A DNA stretch of 64,000 nucleotides from Bacteroidota bacterium. Lineage in GTDB: Bacteria; Bacteroidota; Bacteroidia; AKYH767-A; OLB10. Made by a program: the position numbers and the translations under genes. The stretch lies in NCBI GenBank assembly GCA_016714005.1, contig JADJOA010000004.1, positions 1 through 64,000 of the forward strand, written 5' to 3'. Every line of letters starts with the position of its first letter. Position 1 is the stretch's first letter. Under the pieces are notes generated by a model. That model was given only the letters and a program-made list of their open reading frames with translations. It was not told the DNA's origin and ran no database searches. Shown here one piece after another: positions 1 to 9,995 of this stretch.

Positions 1-2702
1 TAGTCTCTTTCTGTTTTTTGTTTTACATGTTTTGTTTTTTCAGGAGCTATCATTTGCTTTTTTGTATTGTTGGCTCCAAAATCTTTCTCTTATTTTGTTC
101 CACCATTTCTGATGTTTGTTTGTGTGAGTTCTAATGCCGATTGACGGTCACCCAATTGTGAAGCGTATTCCAGCAAGGCTTCTTTATCATCGGTATAGAT
201 ATGTGCCTTGTCGCTTTGCGCGTGATGCTGACACATAAAATTGCTTGGCATCATAACGCAGTAATGTAGAGGAGGGCTGAGGGAGATAAATACCTCATCC
301 ACCGTTTTACCTTACAAGCATGAGGAGGTCATGCAACAAACATAGCTGAGCTAGAAAATTTTTGGCAGATTGTAAAATATTCCGGCTCTGGTAGTTTCGT
401 GATGTTATGATGCCGTCTTGGTTCGCTGACACCAATCCCCGATTTTGTCCGTTGGAGAGGCGCCTTTTGTCTATATCCATAGCCGTTGCGTGTGATAACA
501 ATTTTACCGCGCTTTTGGTAATCCATTTCCGATTTTTTCAAACACATCAAACTTCTTGATTTTAGAAAGGCAGATTGCGTTTGTTGCCAATAGTGTCCTT
601 TAATGTTAATTGATTTTGATTAATGGAGTCAATCGCCACGCGACTGCCGCGTTTATCTGTGGTGTATTCTGTTTAAACTGCAGTTACCATGCCCTCAAAA
701 AATTTCTGATGTCTTTTTTTGCGCTTCTGTGTGATTAGGTTGCTGAGTTTGGTTTTCTTTTTCATCGGCTGTCCAATCAAATCTTCTTCTTTATAATTTT
801 TTGCCTGAGTGCGGCATTAATTTGATTTCCCTGTTCTCATGCGCAGGGGATACGACTCAACGCTGATTTATTCCACTTGATGCATTGCATGTAACCTTCT
901 ATTCAGTTGTTCATTGGGTTTAAGAGGGATCAATGTTTTTGATAAAGCCTAAGAGTCCAAAGTTCTAAAACCTTGTTTGATGTTTCCCTTTGATAAATGT
1001 CCATTGCCTTTTATATTCTGTCGTTTTCTGCTGATAAATTTTAGATACCTACCTGCCGTTTTAATTCCGGAAACAGGTGTTGAGTATAAGCAAAGCACCG
1101 CCTCTTATCACGAAGCTATTTGCCGTGTCTGCCTCCTAAAACCAGTCATTTTTTTCTTTAGCAATTTTGAAGCAGGGCTTTACGTGTTTTTTGTTCCAGC
1201 AGTCCAGCCCTTCCACACAAAAACTGATCCGGGTTACTTCTTTCCTGCATGGAACGGTCAATGATCCGAATTTGCAACGGTTCGCATCCTTAAACTCCTC
1301 CTTCTCCCAAAACTCCCCGTGAGGCTTGTGCAGTCGGACCCAACGTTATTGCCTGTCTTGCCTGCCTTTTCAATGGATGAAAAGCTTCTTTCATCAAAAT
1401 TGGGTTTTACCTAATATGGCAGCACCACGTATGATAAGCTTGATTGCGCGTTTGTTAAAACACGCTAAACAGCCTTCCTTCCTATGACCATCTAAATTTA
1501 TTCTAGGCAATGTTTTTAAAGAGTGGCAAACTTTCCCTTTCCTGATTTAGCCAGCTCCACCATTTGTTTTCTTCCAATAGAACTCCTTTGGGGTGCAAGT
1601 GTTTTGTATTTTTCTTTTACGTGAACGATTTTCTTGTTTTGATAAAACTCGCTTTTGATTTCTCAATTGTTACGGTTGCATCCTCCTATGCTTGTGCTTG
1701 CTATGCTTCTTGCAGGAAGTTTTCTACTTCACCACCGATGCACGTTCAAGCTGTGAGAAAGTGTATGCTCGACACAACTTGCGCTTTTACTTTCCGGGAG
1801 TTTGCTTTATCTTGGTTTGGGGTTGTTTCTTTTCCTTTTCTTCTTTTTACGTAAGTTCATTAACTTCCCTTTCCAATCCCTTCCTTTAATTGCGACATGG
1901 TTAGTCCTTTCTGTTTTTGGAACGTATTGAAGCCTAAGCTCTCCACACTTTTAGGATCGTGTAGCAAAGTATTATCAGCAATTTTTTTCAATTCTTGTCC
2001 GTTGAAAACAGGTCAATCATTTTTGCGATACCCCTTCAATCCCAAAAGCGTTTTTGTTTTCGTATGGGTGTAACCCCGTTTAATCAACTCATCGGATAAT
2101 CGTTTCCTGTGATAGATGGATTGATAGAAAGATAAATCATTTCATTATATCCTGAACTGTCCGGCTTTGTGGCGTTTCTTTCCTGGTCGTAAGTCAGGTT
2201 GTCAAGGCAGTGGAATGATGCCGCATGGGATCTGGAACGGAACCCTTTTAAGCAGGTCGAAGTATGGTAGGAAAGTCGCATACAGCAGTTCGCCTGTTAA
2301 TCGGTCACCGTAGGTTTGGTTTTACGTACCTTGCCACATCTTTGCAATCACGTTCAATATCTTTCGCTGGTCCATGGACTGATTTCTCAAATTTTTGAAT
2401 GAATTATCTTTATTAGAAATGCCAGAATGGATGCTGATTTTGGAAGATGGAAGTTAATACTCGTAACCATTGGTCCGGTTATCCTTGGTTCGTAATGTAA
2501 TGGTTTGCTAGTTCAAGGATGCTAAGTTTTTCGCAAAGGGCGAAGAAGTCTTCTTTGGTTACCTTCCATTGAGCCCTAAACGCTCCGCAAGCTTACCATT
2601 AAACTTGCCGCCTACTTCCTGCCCCCTCTAAGTGGGAACCGAGCGCGAGAGCGCATCCGTGTAATAGGACTTTGCTTGCCGTCCCGACTGGCTTTGTATC
2701 AT
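1..2702 (-). pseudogene. MobF-family (TrwC-like) conjugative relaxase-helicase, heavily disrupted, 3' end outside window
   Basis: No long frame is open, but minus-strand fragments line up in order with a TrwC-type relaxase. Near 2702-2640 is MIQSQSGRQAKSYYTDALSR, followed (2620-2400) by pieces matching FNGKLAERLGL, VTKEDFFALCE and the 'NGYDINFHLPKS' region. Near 2250-2180 is PDPMRHHHC, the three-histidine metal site of HUH relaxases. Near 1440-1400 is a P-loop-like GAAILGKTQ, and near 1340-1190 GPTAQASRGVLGEGG and AGLLEQKT, the usual helicase motifs after the relaxase domain. The protein would nick oriT and unwind the transferred strand. It lies downstream of a coupling protein on the same strand, as in mobilization modules. 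Frameshifts occur about every 100 bases, far denser than elsewhere in the window. This is either true decay or a poorly resolved contig end. Confidence 0.7.
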
Positions 2703-2893
2703 GCGAATCTTGCCTGAGAGGATAAGGGAGTTCTTCGTTAAGGGCTTTTTTCTAAAATTGTTAGTGATAAATAATGCTGCTCTAGGTGGGCTGCAAGCTT
2801 GAGAGCTCAAATCGTGAGCAGTGCTAAGTTGTTTAACAGTGCGATATTTGCTTACAGACCTATTCCCGTAGCGTAGCTATGGAGCTATGGGCG

Positions 2894-3689
2894 TTACTTC
2901 ACCACACCAATATTGCTATTGTTGTCATCAAAAAAATAAGGCATCAATTCGGTCTTAAAACTTTCGTTCATATTATCCATTCCTACAAATCGGAAATACT
3001 GTGTTTGTTCGGGTGAAAGCTTCTGCACAAAACTTTTGTGCATGTTTTGGTTACAAATCATCTCATCAATTTTATCCAAAACAAAACCATCTCCGTGTTT
3101 ATAAGCCGCCCAATAACTAAGCGCATAAATAAAACTGCACGCCACTATCAATAGTCCAAGCCCGGGCGCAATCAGAAATTTAATAATAAGACCAACACTA
3201 AAAAAGAAAGCCGGTTCCAGTTTTGTTTCTATTTGCCTTATATTCCACTGCCTGCCAAAAAGCGAATAGAATTTTGGGTTGATTTCGCCTTGATAAAGAG
3301 AAAACTTCGCCAAATCAAATGTTGCCGGATAACGCACCAGTTCCTTTGCCCGTCTTTTGCACATTATAAAAAAGGCAACAATAAAAACATACCACGACCA
3401 GTAGAGTTTGAAAAAACGCGACCAATCGTAATCATATCTGAAGTCGTTTTTGAAGCTGATGGCAAGGTATCTGCCAAGGTCAGAAGCAAACACTGGATAT
3501 AATCCAATAAGAATAATAATGGGTATAGGCTGTTGCCATACTAAAATAACGTTCACCAAAATTTTTGCGGACAAATACTTCTAAGAGTAATCTTGGATAA
3601 GAAGAAAGTGATAGGAATAAATCGGCAAAAAAATCGGCTATGCGATTTCTGCGTTGATACATTGTTGCGTAGTAGAGATTTTTTTTCAT
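2894..3689 (-). CDS. Membrane protein of the mobilization module (one frameshift)
   Basis: Two overlapping frames join around 3530-3500 (FGERYFSMATA then PIIILIGLYPVFASDLGRYL) to give about 264 residues starting at MKKNLYYATMYQRRNRIADF. Several hydrophobic segments are visible: residues ~55-75, ~95-115, and a pair around 170-205 (FFFSVGLIIKFLIAP, LGLLIVACSFIYAL). The C-terminal third is soluble. I do not recognise the family. Its place between the coupling protein gene and the relaxase, all on the minus strand, suggests an inner-membrane partner of the coupling protein, like the small membrane proteins that accompany VirD4 in Bacteroidota elements. That role is inferred from position only. 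Confidence 0.55.
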
Positions 3690-3799
3690 TGAAGTGATTT
3701 TTTGAGTTTGTAATTATTATTTGAATTGTGGTAGTAGCAGAAATTATTTTTACTGATAGATGTTGCGTTTATAATCTTGCCTTATGGAGCATTGGTAAC

Positions 3800-5344
3800 T
3801 TACAGGAAAGCTACAATGGCAAAGCCTCCCGATTTCATAAGCAATCTTCCTTGGTAGTGCACAACACCATCCACCAGAAAACCGTTTGAGGGTCCACCGG
3901 TACGTAAGCGCATCATCATTTCAGGGCGCAGCAGTTTTTGAAATCCGCCCGAGCGTGTTTCTGAATGCGAAAATGTTTGACCGCTTGAATCTGAAGTAGA
4001 TTTTACTTCCACTTCGGCTTCACCAATTAAAGATGAGGCATATTGATTTGTTTCTATATCGGCATTGGCGTGAAATATTTTTGTGCCTAATGTTCCCAGA
4101 AATGCTTTTACACGATGCTCTGATTTTGCTCCTCCCATTGCAGCATAATAGCCATGCAGATTTTGCGATAGATAAACAGTAATAGTGCGTGCGCTTGTGA
4201 AGTTGCCTGAAACATCGTATCGTTTGAGTGTAAAAAATGTTTGTGCTCCGTCTGCCAAAAGAAATACTGGTCTATCATTTTTTGTGATGTCTCTTTTCTC
4301 CATTGCGCGTTGCCAGATATATTTAAACATCATTTGAATTTCCTGTCCTGTTTTGTTATAGGTCTTAACAGGAAAATCGAGCAGGATAATTTTGCCATCC
4401 AAACAATCGTCAGGTGAAAAGTTGGAAGCTGTTTTGCAAAAGACAGAGTGTACTGGTTCACGCATTAACCGGAATAGAAAAGATGAAAGGGAAAAGTTTA
4501 TTATGGAGCTCGTCTTTTCGCTTAATGAATAATACTGCTCATTAAAGAAGTGATCCAATTGTTTAATCAATCGCGCTGCAGGAATTTTATTTTCAGCTTC
4601 AGTATCAAACCTGCCGCTCTCCACAAGTGAAACTAATTCGTCAGATGGCAATGTTTCTTTCCAAACATCAAGTTCAGCTTCAGCGTTTTTTATAGCAGCA
4701 GAAAAAGCGTTTTCAAAAGCGGTAAGTGTGGGTTTGTTTTTTTCTTTTGTGTTTTCTTCCAAATCATCTTTTTTATCTTTCTCTTTTGCATCTTGCCTTT
4801 CAGCATCACTGCTTTTAGGCAGCGATTTCATGATTTCAAAAATGTCACTCACCGTAACTTTGTTGTATGCAAGCAGGCATAAATCAATGATATGTGTGAG
4901 GAGCAACGCCCGGCTTTCTTGCCAGAAAGGATCATCGGGTTTTCCGCTTGCTTTTTCTTCGCTTGCTGACAACACAACATTGAGCACTTCTGTAATATTA
5001 TCTGAAATGTTGGAATGCGATTTTGATTTTTTTATCTCAAAGTCGAGCATATCAAAAAAATATTTTCCATTTGGCTCAACGATGATTAAATCATTGGTGC
5101 GGTTTGTTTGACGGCAATATTCTTCCCACATGGCGCGTTCGTCAGGCTTAACGGTAAGCACCAACCCACCGTATCTATTTTGCAATAGCTTCTTTGAAAG
5201 CACAGCGCCACTGCCGCTTGTTTTTCCACTACCGATTCCACCAAATATTGCAATCGACTCGCACAGATGTCTCAATGTGAGTTGGCACAACCCGGCAGGG
5301 GTGGGTAGTTCTAAAAGGGGATTATCTAAACTAAACTGTTGCAT
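3800..5344 (-). CDS. VirD4/TraG-like type IV coupling protein (conjugative ATPase)
   Basis: A 514-residue open frame. The Walker A motif GGIGSGKTSG is at residues ~35-45. It is followed by the coupling-protein layout LVLTVKPDERAMW and a charged, lysine/glutamate-rich insertion at ~180-215. A Walker B-like FLLADGAQTFF lies near 345. There LAD-G-AQ replaces the usual D-E-x-Q, so the catalytic glutamate is glycine. It has no N-terminal transmembrane pair of its own, so it would depend on a separate membrane partner, perhaps the gene just downstream. The family brings relaxosome DNA to the transfer channel. It follows an asparagine-rich ORF by 12 bases and precedes the membrane protein and relaxase remnant. 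Confidence 0.82.
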   Translation of the reverse strand: MQQFSLDNPLLELPTPAGLCQLTLRHLCESIAIFGGIGSGKTSGSGAVLSKKLLQNRYGGLVLTVKPDERAMWEEYCRQTNRTNDLIIVEPNGKYFFDMLDFEIKKSKSHSNISDNITEVLNVVLSASEEKASGKPDDPFWQESRALLLTHIIDLCLLAYNKVTVSDIFEIMKSLPKSSDAERQDAKEKDKKDDLEENTKEKNKPTLTAFENAFSAAIKNAEAELDVWKETLPSDELVSLVESGRFDTEAENKIPAARLIKQLDHFFNEQYYSLSEKTSSIINFSLSSFLFRLMREPVHSVFCKTASNFSPDDCLDGKIILLDFPVKTYNKTGQEIQMMFKYIWQRAMEKRDITKNDRPVFLLADGAQTFFTLKRYDVSGNFTSARTITVYLSQNLHGYYAAMGGAKSEHRVKAFLGTLGTKIFHANADIETNQYASSLIGEAEVEVKSTSDSSGQTFSHSETRSGGFQKLLRPEMMMRLRTGGPSNGFLVDGVVHYQGRLLMKSGGFAIVAFL

Positions 5345-5356
5345 GGCGAAACGGAT

Positions 5357-5836
5357 TTAAAAATGTCTATTGAATTTTCCTGAAATATTTTGAGTGTAAT
5401 TATTGCACAATGGATTGTTTGACTTTGAAGTTATTGGAAATATGTTTCTGTACTTGTAATGATAGGGGTACATCTCTCTTATAGGATTTTGTTGCGCTGC
5501 ATTATTGCCAAGTGGATTTATCTTCCACTCACTCATGTTGGATTGAGGGTTGTTTATTAGCGTGTTTGCATCAGCTACAGATTTTTTGTTTGCGTTTTTT
5601 TTCTCTTTCATTTTTTGTTGATTTATAAAGTGGTTAATATTTATCAGCCCTTGTTCTACTGATTCGCTTATAGAATCAGGGTATTTCTTAGAAGAAATGG
5701 GTATATGGTTGGAGTTGTTATTGATTTTATCTAATGTTTTGAAGGAATTAATTGATGTATTATTTTGTTGACATAGGTATGTAGGAGTGATAGTGTTTGC
5801 CAAGGAGATTTCGCAATGACCGTCACTTATGAGCAA
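5357..5836 (-). CDS. Hypothetical asparagine-rich protein upstream of the coupling protein
   Basis: An open frame of 159 codons rich in Asn, Ile, Ser and Lys, without a recognisable domain or membrane segment. A basic stretch (KMKEKKNANKKSVADAN) lies in the middle. It ends 12 bases before the coupling protein start on the same strand, which argues for co-transcription. The annotated N-terminus overlaps the oppositely oriented small gene that starts at 5816, so an internal start is likely. No function can be assigned. The low-complexity composition means it could also be a degenerate gene that is open by chance. Confidence 0.42.
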   Translation of the reverse strand: MLISDGHCEISLANTITPTYLCQQNNTSINSFKTLDKINNNSNHIPISSKKYPDSISESVEQGLININHFINQQKMKEKKNANKKSVADANTLINNPQSNMSEWKINPLGNNAAQQNPIREMYPYHYKYRNIFPITSKSNNPLCNNYTQNISGKFNRHF

Positions 5837-6070
5837 CTTGCCTTAGAAAATAGATTTATTACCAAGGAGACATGGTTAGATTTTGTTAAGGAAACTTCGA
5901 GCTTAACGAAGTGTCATTTAAGTTATCTTGATGGAATAGGGGGAGTGGTTTTGGTAGTTGAAGAGTTAGTCAATAAAGTGGAGGACTTTGAAACTTTAAA
6001 AAAAGAACTTCTGAAGCTTGTTGACGACCGAATTGATTTTCTCTGCTATTGTGATGGAGTTTCTTTGTAA
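5816..6070 (+). CDS. Hypothetical 84-residue acidic protein
   Basis: A compact open frame (MTVTYEQLALENRFITKETW...) with alternating hydrophobic and acidic residues, predicted helical and soluble. An AAGGAG sequence sits about eight bases before the ATG, a good Shine-Dalgarno match that is rare in this genome, and it decides the start. A perfect 14-bp terminator hairpin follows directly after the stop. The gene is isolated on the plus strand among minus-strand mobilization genes. I do not recognise it. Size and setting would fit an antirestriction, antitoxin-like or regulatory cargo protein, but nothing in the sequence shows that. Confidence 0.52.
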   Translation: MTVTYEQLALENRFITKETWLDFVKETSSLTKCHLSYLDGIGGVVLVVEELVNKVEDFETLKKELLKLVDDRIDFLCYCDGVSL

Positions 6071-6102
6071 ACTCAACCATGCTTATAAAAGCATGGTTGA
6101 GT
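6071..6102. terminator. Perfect 14-bp bidirectional terminator hairpin
   Basis: ACTCAACCATGCTT and AAGCATGGTTGAGT pair without mismatch around an ATAA loop. The hairpin lies between two convergent small genes (stop at 6070 on plus, stop near 6114 on minus), so it can end transcription from both sides. No long T run follows, so factor-independent strength is uncertain. Confidence 0.6.
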
Positions 6103-6113
6103 GACGGTTGAAG

Positions 6114-6317
6114 TTATTGTTTCTTCTCTCCTGCAATAAACTTTTTGGTGGTTTCAGTATTTGGACAATACCGAACACCACCATTGTTATCATACACATT
6201 TCCCCCAGAAAAGAAAATTTCCCGACCAGCAGAATTAACCATTCTGTCTGGTTTTTTTGAATGCTCTTTGAAACCTCCCGTTTCAAATGCCTCATTGACT
6301 TGTTTTTTGTTTGTCAT
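6114..6317 (-). CDS. Hypothetical 67-residue protein
   Basis: A short open frame beginning MTNKKQVNEAFETGGF and ending FIAGEKKQ, basic and hydrophilic, with a single Cys and several Gly-rich turns. It converges on the plus-strand 84-residue gene, with the hairpin at 6071-6102 between them. A second frame (6083-6295) overlaps it and is less protein-like. No family is recognised. The composition (balanced, no low complexity) makes a real small protein plausible. Confidence 0.38.
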   Translation of the reverse strand: MTNKKQVNEAFETGGFKEHSKKPDRMVNSAGREIFFSGGNVYDNNGGVRYCPNTETTKKFIAGEKKQ

Positions 6318-6543
6318 TAATTTGAATTTAAATTGTTAGAAATATTTATTTTGAAAAGTATTATTCTAACACCATGCCAAAACAATTTGTAGAATCTCTT
6401 CATAACAATTAAACCCTTTGCAACCATTGACAGGCAATGGTTCTATTAAGTAACAAAATTTTTTGATAAAATATTCCATTGAAGAAGAAAAGAAAATGTT
6501 ATCTAACAAGCACCAAACAAAATTTAAATGTTAGCTAACATTT

Positions 6544-8000
6544 TTAGTCATTATCAAGACGTTTGATAAAGGCACATTTCTTTCTTGCGTCCTCCCAACG
6601 ATTTGGGAATTTTTCTAATAAACTCTTACAAGAGTTTTTAAGAGGCACAAAATAAACATGTGAAAAAACTTCTCTCCTAATTCCTAATTTACCATCTCTT
6701 GATAGAAAGTACCTGCATAGCTTTTCTTGGGAAACTATTTTGTAATTGTTGAAATTGACGCTTAAAATTCTTTCAACTTGGTCAAGAAAATTTTCCGCAT
6801 CTGTTTGAGAATTAATTTTTGCTGCGTTATTTGCTGGAGATATATTATATGGACTTGTTAACGGGGATATATCAACTTGAGCATATTTTGCAGCCTTTAT
6901 TAAATGTTCTTCACGTATTTCAATAGGCTCTGAAACACTTGCTAAATTTCCTGATGTAGGTAAAGCCTCATTTGCCGCGTTCAACAGCAAGTTAAAAAGC
7001 GAACGTTTGTTATTTGGATAGAAAAAATCTGTCAGTATAATTTCACATCCATTCTTAAAATAGAATTTTGTTGATGCCCCCTCTTTTCCTAATATTTCGA
7101 TTGCAAACTTCTCTGACCGCAACATGTCAATTGCAATTTCAGGAATATCTTCCTTTATTTCTCTAAGTGGAGGAACGGTAATGGTTCTTTGAGCAAGCCG
7201 ATAGTAAAGATCATGCAAAAATTTATTCTCTTTTATCATATCTAGTAAATTTACATTGGTTGCGGATATTAACCTTACATTTGATGTTATTATCATCCTT
7301 TTTCCATTTTTTGTCCCCAGTGGTGAAAACTCATACGTCTCTAAATATCTTTTTAATAACCCTTGAACTTCTATTTTCAAATCTTGAATTTCGTCAAGAA
7401 AAATTGTTCCGCCCCTACACAACGCAAAATCTCCTTCCATATCCTCTATACAATCGGTATACGCCCCTTTAAATGCACCAAACATTTGAGTAAGAGCCAA
7501 AGCTGTATTTTCAAACACTGAACAGTTTATTGCTCTATAAGGTTTTTTTTCAGGTCCTCTTGCACTAAATTTAGCGATTGCTTCAGCAACATTTTCTTTA
7601 CCCGATCCTGATTCACCCTCAATAATAATTCTAAGGCTACCTTTAATAGCAGAGGCAATTTCTTCATTTAATTTTACTATGGGCTTTGATTTTCCAACAA
7701 TAAACTGAGGCGTGGAAATTATCTCAGATTTAGCATCAATCTTTGTTTTGTCATTTTCTGCAATACTCTTTTTATCAATTACTCGCGTGCTACCACCCCA
7801 CCAAAACAAACATGAGGCGAACCTACTTGTGAAATGGAACCCCAAGGTGGAGAATAATAAATTGAATCACAATGAATCTTTGAGCCCCTATTATCACATA
7901 TTAGCCTATTGATAGAGCTTCTTGAATTATAAGAAGCATTAGAATAGGCACTATATTTTGATCGGTGATACCCTTCATCCCTTAGCTTATTTTCTAACAT
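6544..8000 (-). CDS. Sigma-54-activator-type AAA+ regulator of the mobile element (one frameshift)
   Basis: About 485 residues once the frame change near 7830 (a GGTGGGGTGG run) is bridged: MLENKLRDEGYHRSKYS... continues into GGSTRVIDKKSIAEND. The C-terminal 430 residues form a central AAA+ domain of bacterial enhancer-binding proteins: Walker A GESGSGKE, then GAFKGAYTD at the position of the GAFTGA loop that touches sigma-54, then the Walker B LDEIQDL, and RLISATN and an R-finger-like YYRLAQR. In GAFKGA the Thr is Lys. The N-terminus has no receiver or other known sensor domain. No clear Fis-type HTH is seen at the C-terminus. It may control transfer genes or be an AAA protein recruited for another job. 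Confidence 0.72.
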
Positions 8001-8278
8001 TTTTATTGTTACTGTTTTGAGTTAGCCTTTGATTATGAGTGATATTATTGTTTTTAAAATTTTCGTTTTCTAAGTTAGTTGTTTATAGACTTGATCAAAT
8101 GATAGAAATTAATGTTACTAACATCTTTTTTTTTGAAAAAAAAATTAAAATATTGTCCCTACCCGTTTTATATTAAATGCTTGATTGACTGTTCTATATA
8201 CTGGTCTAAATAATTTGAAATACTCTTTATTATTTGAGGTTTTCTGAGTTACTTGTTGAAATTAAATATTGGGGTTCC

Positions 8279-8884
8279 TTACAACTTTAGTATTTCCATT
8301 TCATCCGCAGCCTTTTGCCCCTTCGTAAAATGTAACTCACGATACCTTATTATAGACAAATATTTACAATCAAACTTCTGCCATTGCGCGGATTTAAAAT
8401 CTTCATGGTGGGCGAACTCACGCAAAGCGAGTTCAGCGCCCAATGAATAAAGCAGCAAAGGCGAATAACCAAGCAAACTTTCTACTCTTTTTCTGGTGAT
8501 GTCTTTATAATGTGGAAGGTATGTTTCATATTGCTCGTATTCTCTGGTTGAGTAATCTCTTTCCCTTGCCCAACCACCGCGTTTATATTCAGCGTTGCGG
8601 ATTTGTTTTACATGGTATTCTACCTGGTCAATAAATTCTTCGGGTGCTATTTCATTGAAATGAATTTGTTTTGCTAATTCTCGGATAAATATCTCATGAG
8701 GCATGCAATGTGCAACATGCGGTACATACCCTAATGCGTTATGAATGATGTGTTGCGCTTGTAGCGCAAACTCAATCAAGACGCGGCTTGATTGTTCCAC
8801 ATCTTTCCAACTCATCGCATGTGCGTTTGCGTAATATCTTCTTCTGTTGAAAAAGATTCTTCGTCCGGCATTTCCGCTCACCAT
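8279..8884 (-). CDS. Conserved hypothetical protein of the mobile element
   Basis: A 201-residue intact frame, MVSGNAGRRIFFNRRRYYAN..., soluble, rich in Tyr, Arg, His and Glu, with no membrane segment. Repeated aromatic/acidic helices (REYEQYETYLPHYKDITRKR, LGYSPLLLYSLGAELALREF) suggest an all-helical fold. A 278-base AT-rich stretch without genes lies downstream (8001-8278). It is divergent from the coiled-coil gene at 8929 with about 45 bases between the starts, so they share a promoter region. I do not recognise the family. Confidence 0.6.
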   Translation of the reverse strand: MVSGNAGRRIFFNRRRYYANAHAMSWKDVEQSSRVLIEFALQAQHIIHNALGYVPHVAHCMPHEIFIRELAKQIHFNEIAPEEFIDQVEYHVKQIRNAEYKRGGWARERDYSTREYEQYETYLPHYKDITRKRVESLLGYSPLLLYSLGAELALREFAHHEDFKSAQWQKFDCKYLSIIRYRELHFTKGQKAADEMEILKL

Positions 8885-8928
8885 GCTAATCAGCTATTTT
8901 TGCATGACAAAAAATAATTGTCAGAAAA

Positions 8929-9537
8929 ATGGAGCAAAAACCGCAATGGCTCAAAGAGATTAATCAAATTGTAAAAGAGTCAGATTTGAAAATTCAGGAA
9001 TTAGAAGAAGCCATCAAGAATATTAATTATGATAAGGGTATGCAGTTGGCGTTGAATCCGCCGGGTATGGTAATACGGGTAAGTCTTTTCGTGGTAATCA
9101 GATGGAGCATTTTTACAGGCAGCAGATAAAAGATATTCGCAGTAATACTTTGGGAAAAGGTGGGGAGCTAAAGGAGCAAGTAAATGTTCAGGACTTAGAA
9201 AAGTATAGGGAAGAATTAAACGAGCGATTGCATTTGTATGAACCGAAAGATAAAGAAGCCCGGCATTTGAAAACCAAAAGCCTTGATAATTCGCAAGCAA
9301 AATGGAAAAGCAGGTGGAAGAGCATAAAAGTAGTGCGGGTGAAAAAGAAAAGTTATCAGCGAAGGAGCAGAAGCCGTTGAGCCTTGAAAAACCGAAAGAA
9401 GAGAACCCTATCGGCAGTTTCAGGAAAAATCTTTGTTCACAAAGATGCAGGAGAATAAAAAGAAGATTACTGAGAAAGAGATAACAGATGTTAATCCCAA
9501 TCCGCCTGGCACATCAATAGATATAGACAAGGAATAA
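8929..9537 (+). CDS. Hypothetical coiled-coil protein, two to three frameshifts
   Basis: The fragments MEQKPQWLKEINQIVKESDL, QMEHFYRQQIKDIRSNTLG, LEKYREELNERLHLYEPKDK and a C-terminal lysine/glutamate-rich tail ending DVNPNPPGTSIDIDKE follow each other in neighbouring frames, with switches near 9080, 9300 and 9420. The reconstructed protein is about 200 residues, highly charged, and likely a long coiled coil. It may be a structural or mobilization accessory protein. It is divergent from the 201-residue hypothetical gene. No catalytic motif is visible. Confidence 0.48.
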
Positions 9538-9580
9538 TTTTTAAGACACCGGGACTATTCATTTTTAGTGTCGCTCATGA

Positions 9581-9859
9581 TTAAAATGTTTCTCTGGCAT
9601 GTTTTTCTAAATACTCATTGATGGAATCTCTGTCGTAAAGGATAATTTTCTTTTGCGGTTGAGTAAACCTGATTTTTCCTTCGTCTCTTAATTTTTGCAT
9701 GGTGGTTTTTGATTTGATATTCAAAAGCTGCATGGCATCTTCGTCCGAAATCCATTTGTCTTCTTTGGTTGAAGTTTTGTACTTGATACGGGCAACAACT
9801 TGCTCAACTAACTCATAAATGCTTCTTCTTCCAAACAAATAACTTTCATATTGATTCAC
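9581..9859 (-). CDS. Excisionase-like helix-turn-helix protein (HTH_17 family)
   Basis: A 92-residue protein. The core, DKWISDEDAMQLLNIKSKTT then MQKLRDEGKIRFTQPQKKIILYDRDSINEYLEKH, is the MerR-like winged HTH typical of Bacteroidota excisionase/DNA-binding proteins of mobile elements: a helix that senses 'condition X', a turn, then a wing with a bulky hydrophobic strand. These proteins bend att or oriT DNA and often regulate excision and transfer. It lies about 2.3 kb from the recombinase. The reading frame is intact and the length is typical for the family. Confidence 0.7.
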   Translation of the reverse strand: MNQYESYLFGRRSIYELVEQVVARIKYKTSTKEDKWISDEDAMQLLNIKSKTTMQKLRDEGKIRFTQPQKKIILYDRDSINEYLEKHARETF

Positions 9860-9995
9860 ACAATTTTAGAAAAAAACAATAAATATCTTGATGAGTCAAG
9901 GTGCAATTTATTTTACATTTGAAACATCTAAAATAAATATTCACTGAAATAAAAAGAAATTATAAAAAATAAATAGCATTTAGCTTTTAATTCCC

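Noticed and set aside
977..1889. Plus-strand ORFs of 65-96 codons in the first 2 kb
   Set aside because: They lie antisense to the readable relaxase-helicase fragments and have low-complexity Phe/Ser/Leu composition.
9581..9859. Antitoxin or phage repressor for the small HTH protein
   Set aside because: The fold and neighbours fit excisionase-like HTH_17 better; no toxin partner lies next to it.
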